Below, one piece after another: positions 61,868-64,000 of a stretch of DNA of 64,000 bases; the stretch's first letter is position 1; every line of letters begins with the position of its first letter. A model generated the notes under the pieces. It was not told the DNA's origin. It ran no database searches and was given only the letters and a program-made list of their open reading frames with translations. The DNA is from Sympetrum striolatum (taxonomy: Eukaryota; Arthropoda; Insecta; Odonata; Libellulidae). The stretch lies in contig OX388350.1 of the NCBI GenBank assembly GCA_947579665.1, forward strand, positions 27,003,393 to 27,067,392. Direction: 5' to 3'. A program made the translations under genes and the position numbers.

Positions 61868-62077
61868 AAAAATATATGTTTGCATCAGCATTTCTACGAC
61901 TAGCGACTTCATTATATGTGTCATGCCTCAAACTTTCTTAATTTGCTCGAAAATCGTTTTCTTACGTTCAAAACAAATGACCACGAGGTGTAGGCTTTGT
62001 GTCCGGTGCATATTTATTCTTAGAAAACTTAGAGTTACATGATCTAAATACTCATATGAATCCTGTTCACATTTCAG

Positions 62078-62161
62078 GGTACTGCATGGTGCCACCAAAT
62101 CTGAAAAGAAGGCCTTTCGGAAAGTGCAGAGAATGAAAATGATCGAATATCATTCTGCACA
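62078..62161 (+). CDS. GTSF1/Asterix-like protein, exon 4
   Basis: Acceptor CACATTTCAG ends at 62077, donor CACA/GTAAGT at 62162; enters and leaves in phase 2 (84 bp). It encodes RVLHGATKSEKKAFRKVQRM continuing KMIEYHSA, a basic segment. This fits the part of GTSF1 family proteins after the acidic motif, although conservation is weak there. Splice phases agree with exon 3 and with either of the two downstream exons. Confidence 0.8.
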
Positions 62162-62765
62162 GTAAGTTACTCGAATTTAATCTATTTCATTGCTTTTTTG
62201 TCTGTTACATGAATAATACAGTCCAGATTCAAATATACAGTCATTGTGTAAGTGAGTACCTTCATGAAATGAGCAGGTAGAATTGTTTCTGTACTCTAGC
62301 GAAAATCAACGTCTTAGTGCTGTGTTCGTTGAAGTAGAATGATTAATGTAAAAGATTTAGAGTTTCAATGAAAAGTAAGCAGGTGCATCGATTTCTTTCA
62401 GCTTTTGTATTGATGTTTCTAGCAGAATTGTATAGATATAAAAAGTTTTTTTTCAGTTTCAATAAGAAATTTTTCCATGAGAGAAGTGACGTTTCAAATA
62501 AAAATTCATAGCCCTACAATAGACTACACCTTAGAAGCCAGTTTAAATCCTTCTTTTTAAAATGTAGAGATTCCGAGCACATTCTATAAACTAAGGTATT
62601 CATTTCAACAGATGATGAATTACCTCAACCATAAGTTATCGATGTGAATTTATTATAGGTAATCAACCAGCGGCTAAATGGATGCATGTAATAAAATTAT
62701 TGAATTGTGGTGTACAATATTTTACTTATTTCCACGGTTTAAGATTCTGTGAAATAATTCTGCAG

Positions 62766-62961
62766 GGCAAAGGATAGAGCTGCTACCGCAAGTGCTCCTG
62801 AAGTGGGAATGGAAAGTAAGGAAGTAGTTTCTTGTGGGAAAGATCAGAGACCTTTGCCCTTGGACCGAGGAAGTTACTTGGACACTAATGCCCTTAGTTC
62901 TAGTAGGATGATTGATATGACAAAGTTTTTGGGCTCAAATATATTCATGCAGGTTAATTGA
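62766..62961 (+). CDS. GTSF1/Asterix-like protein, exon 5a (one of two duplicated 3' exons)
   Basis: Acceptor TTCTGCAG ends at 62765, entered in phase 2 from exon 4. It encodes QAKDRAATASAPEVGMESK then KDQRPLPLDRGSYLDTN and ends …GSNIFMQ. If no splice follows, the frame continues V-N and stops at TGA 62959-62961, giving a protein of about 228 residues. A possible donor CAG/GTTAAT at 62953 would leave phase 0, which does not fit exon 5b. It is therefore most easily read as a terminal exon. This region is low-complexity, not a conserved GTSF1 domain. Confidence 0.65.
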
Positions 62962-63413
62962 ATTGTTTGTGTTTGTAGTTATTTCTTGCTGATTGCTGTT
63001 TTGATTGATTGATTTATACCAAAAATATTTTGCTATTTAATTAATTTTCAATTGTGAATATTTGAGTTAGTCACATAAGTGCATAAAAAGTGTGAAACAT
63101 ATAGTTATACCTGGGTAATATTCAGCCGTACATTGTGCTTTAATATTGCTCTCTAGAATAAGATATTTTATCCTTGAGAAGCCTTGTTTAGGTCCTTTTT
63201 ACAATGCAGAAATTCTAAGCTCTTGTTTGATATTTTGTCGATTTAGGTAGTGATTTCTATAGATCATAAGTTTAAGCATTAAGTTGTAGGTGTAACATTA
63301 TGTAAAGTAGTCACTCAGGGGCTAACAGGCTTGCATGTAATTAGAATTATTAGATTGCGATTATTTTCCTTAATTTATTCCACAGTTAAAGATTTTGTAA
63401 ATTAACTCTGCAG

Positions 63414-63667
63414 GCCAATGGACACAGCTGCTGCCTCAAGTGCTGCTGGAGTGGCAATGGATGGTAACAAAATAGTTGCCCGTGGGAGAGGTCAGAGTCG
63501 CTTGCCCTTGGGTAAAGGAATCAACTCCACTGCAAATGGCTCGTTAGTGAATTTAGATGAGAATATTGGCGATGCAGTTGGTCATATTTTGAAATGCCCA
63601 GTGGAAATAGGTCCTCTTCGTCCAACTAGGGGAACTTCAGTGGATCTTGTAATGGCAAGATCAGCAG
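63414..63667 (+). CDS. GTSF1/Asterix-like protein, exon 5b (duplicated alternative 3' exon)
   Basis: Acceptor AACTCTGCAG ends at 63413, also phase 2. It encodes PMDTAAASSAAGVAMDGNK, GRGQSRLPLGKGINSTANG and GTSVDLVMARSAG, clearly homologous to exon 5a (shared AA-A-A…V-M…K-V…G…Q…LPL…G). A donor CAG/GTCAGT at 63668 leaves phase 1, so a further exon may lie beyond the window; without splicing the frame stops at 63763-63765. Because 5a exits in phase 0 and 5b needs phase 2, they cannot be joined in series. The ATG at 63418 is internal. Confidence 0.6.
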
Positions 63668-63765
63668 GTCAGTGCTTCTCTTTAAGGATTTTTGTGTTTG
63701 TCATCTTAACACTTGAAGTATGGAGTCATGCCCGAGCAGTATTGAGGGGTGTAACCTACACCTAG

Positions 63766-64000
63766 TTATCGCTCTGGAACTGGTTCTCTGGAATTTTGGA
63801 TTTGTGCTGATATGTACTAAAATACATGAATTTACTTTTCAACCTCCTTCTTCCAAGGATATCTATTATATATTATAGTATATATGTATTATATATAGAT
63901 GCTTCTCCAGATTCATTCATATATATAGAGATATAGATAGATAGGAAACTATTTCACAGGCTAAACCACAAGCGTCATTGACTTGAAATTTTTACGACGT
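63766..64000. other. end of window, intron or 3' flank
   Basis: AT-rich with TATATA/ATAGAT runs (63860-63945). No exon recognised; the GTSF1-like gene may continue beyond. Confidence 0.4.

Larger units (their letters stand above)
62515..63667 (+). repeat. tandem exon-plus-intron duplication
   Basis: Two direct copies about 648 bp apart (about 62515-62900 and 63165-63560). Matching intron blocks include AGAAGCC…TTTAAATCCTTCTTTTT versus AGAAGCC…TTTAGGTCCTTTTTAC, GGCTAAATGGATGCATGTAAT versus GGCTAACAGGCTTGCATGTAAT, and the branch/acceptor region (AAGATTCTGTGAAATAATTC versus AAGATTTTGTAAATTAACTC). Exons 5a and 5b lie at the same place in each copy. Similarity fades towards the exon ends. Confidence 0.7.

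Noticed and set aside
1..64000. CRISPR arrays, bacterial operons, rRNA or functional tRNA genes
   Set aside because: None seen. The tandem repeats present are transposon arrays or microsatellites without regularly spaced unique spacers, and the genes have introns.

Overview
The window looks like nuclear DNA of an arthropod, most likely an insect with a large, repeat-rich genome. It is AT-rich, its two recognisable genes are split by GT-AG introns of 92 bp to 3.6 kb, and the rest is dominated by decayed transposons (non-LTR retrotransposons, piggyBac, hAT, PIF/Harbinger), foldback elements, tRNA-derived SINE-like pieces and an AC-microsatellite repeat. No bacterial operon, phage or CRISPR signal is present. 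The species cannot be told from the sequence. Layout: 1.1-5.1 kb holds four copies of an AC-microsatellite element, three of them head to tail. 7.1-16.5 kb (+) holds the last four coding exons of a PAQR-family seven-transmembrane receptor closest to PAQR4; its N-terminal exons must lie upstream. Its introns carry an 81-bp palindromic MITE, a LINE fragment and a foldback element. 16.5-31 kb is very AT-rich and nearly gene-free: it holds a decayed reverse transcriptase (22.6-24.7 kb, -), a nonautonomous hAT element with a perfect 8-bp target duplication (29.08-29.58 kb) and two orphan exon-like islands. 31-47 kb is a mosaic: two AC-element copies in inverted orientation (32.3-34.6 kb), SINE-like heads, LINE 3' ends, and a 5'-truncated LINE with a perfect 12-bp target duplication (44.6-45.7 kb). 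47-53 kb holds a cluster of related foldback elements plus a Harbinger transposase fragment. 53.5-56.6 kb is a decayed piggyBac element, followed by a hAT transposase remnant at 56.9-57.1 kb. 59.5-63.8 kb (+) is a GTSF1/Asterix-like gene with two intact CHHC zinc fingers. The known GTSF1 family is a cofactor of PIWI/piRNA silencing of transposons. The observations I find most interesting are at this gene. A 153-bp-arm inverted repeat, with a further diverged copy running into the 5' leader, sits directly upstream. Its C-terminal part contains a tandem duplication of an exon with its flanking intron; the two exon copies have the same entry phase but cannot be joined to each other in frame, which suggests alternative 3' ends. 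An AC-microsatellite element has also inserted into intron 3. PAQR4 and GTSF1 are functionally unrelated and not co-organised. The only functional link I can propose is that GTSF1 belongs to the pathway that would silence the transposon families filling the rest of the window.
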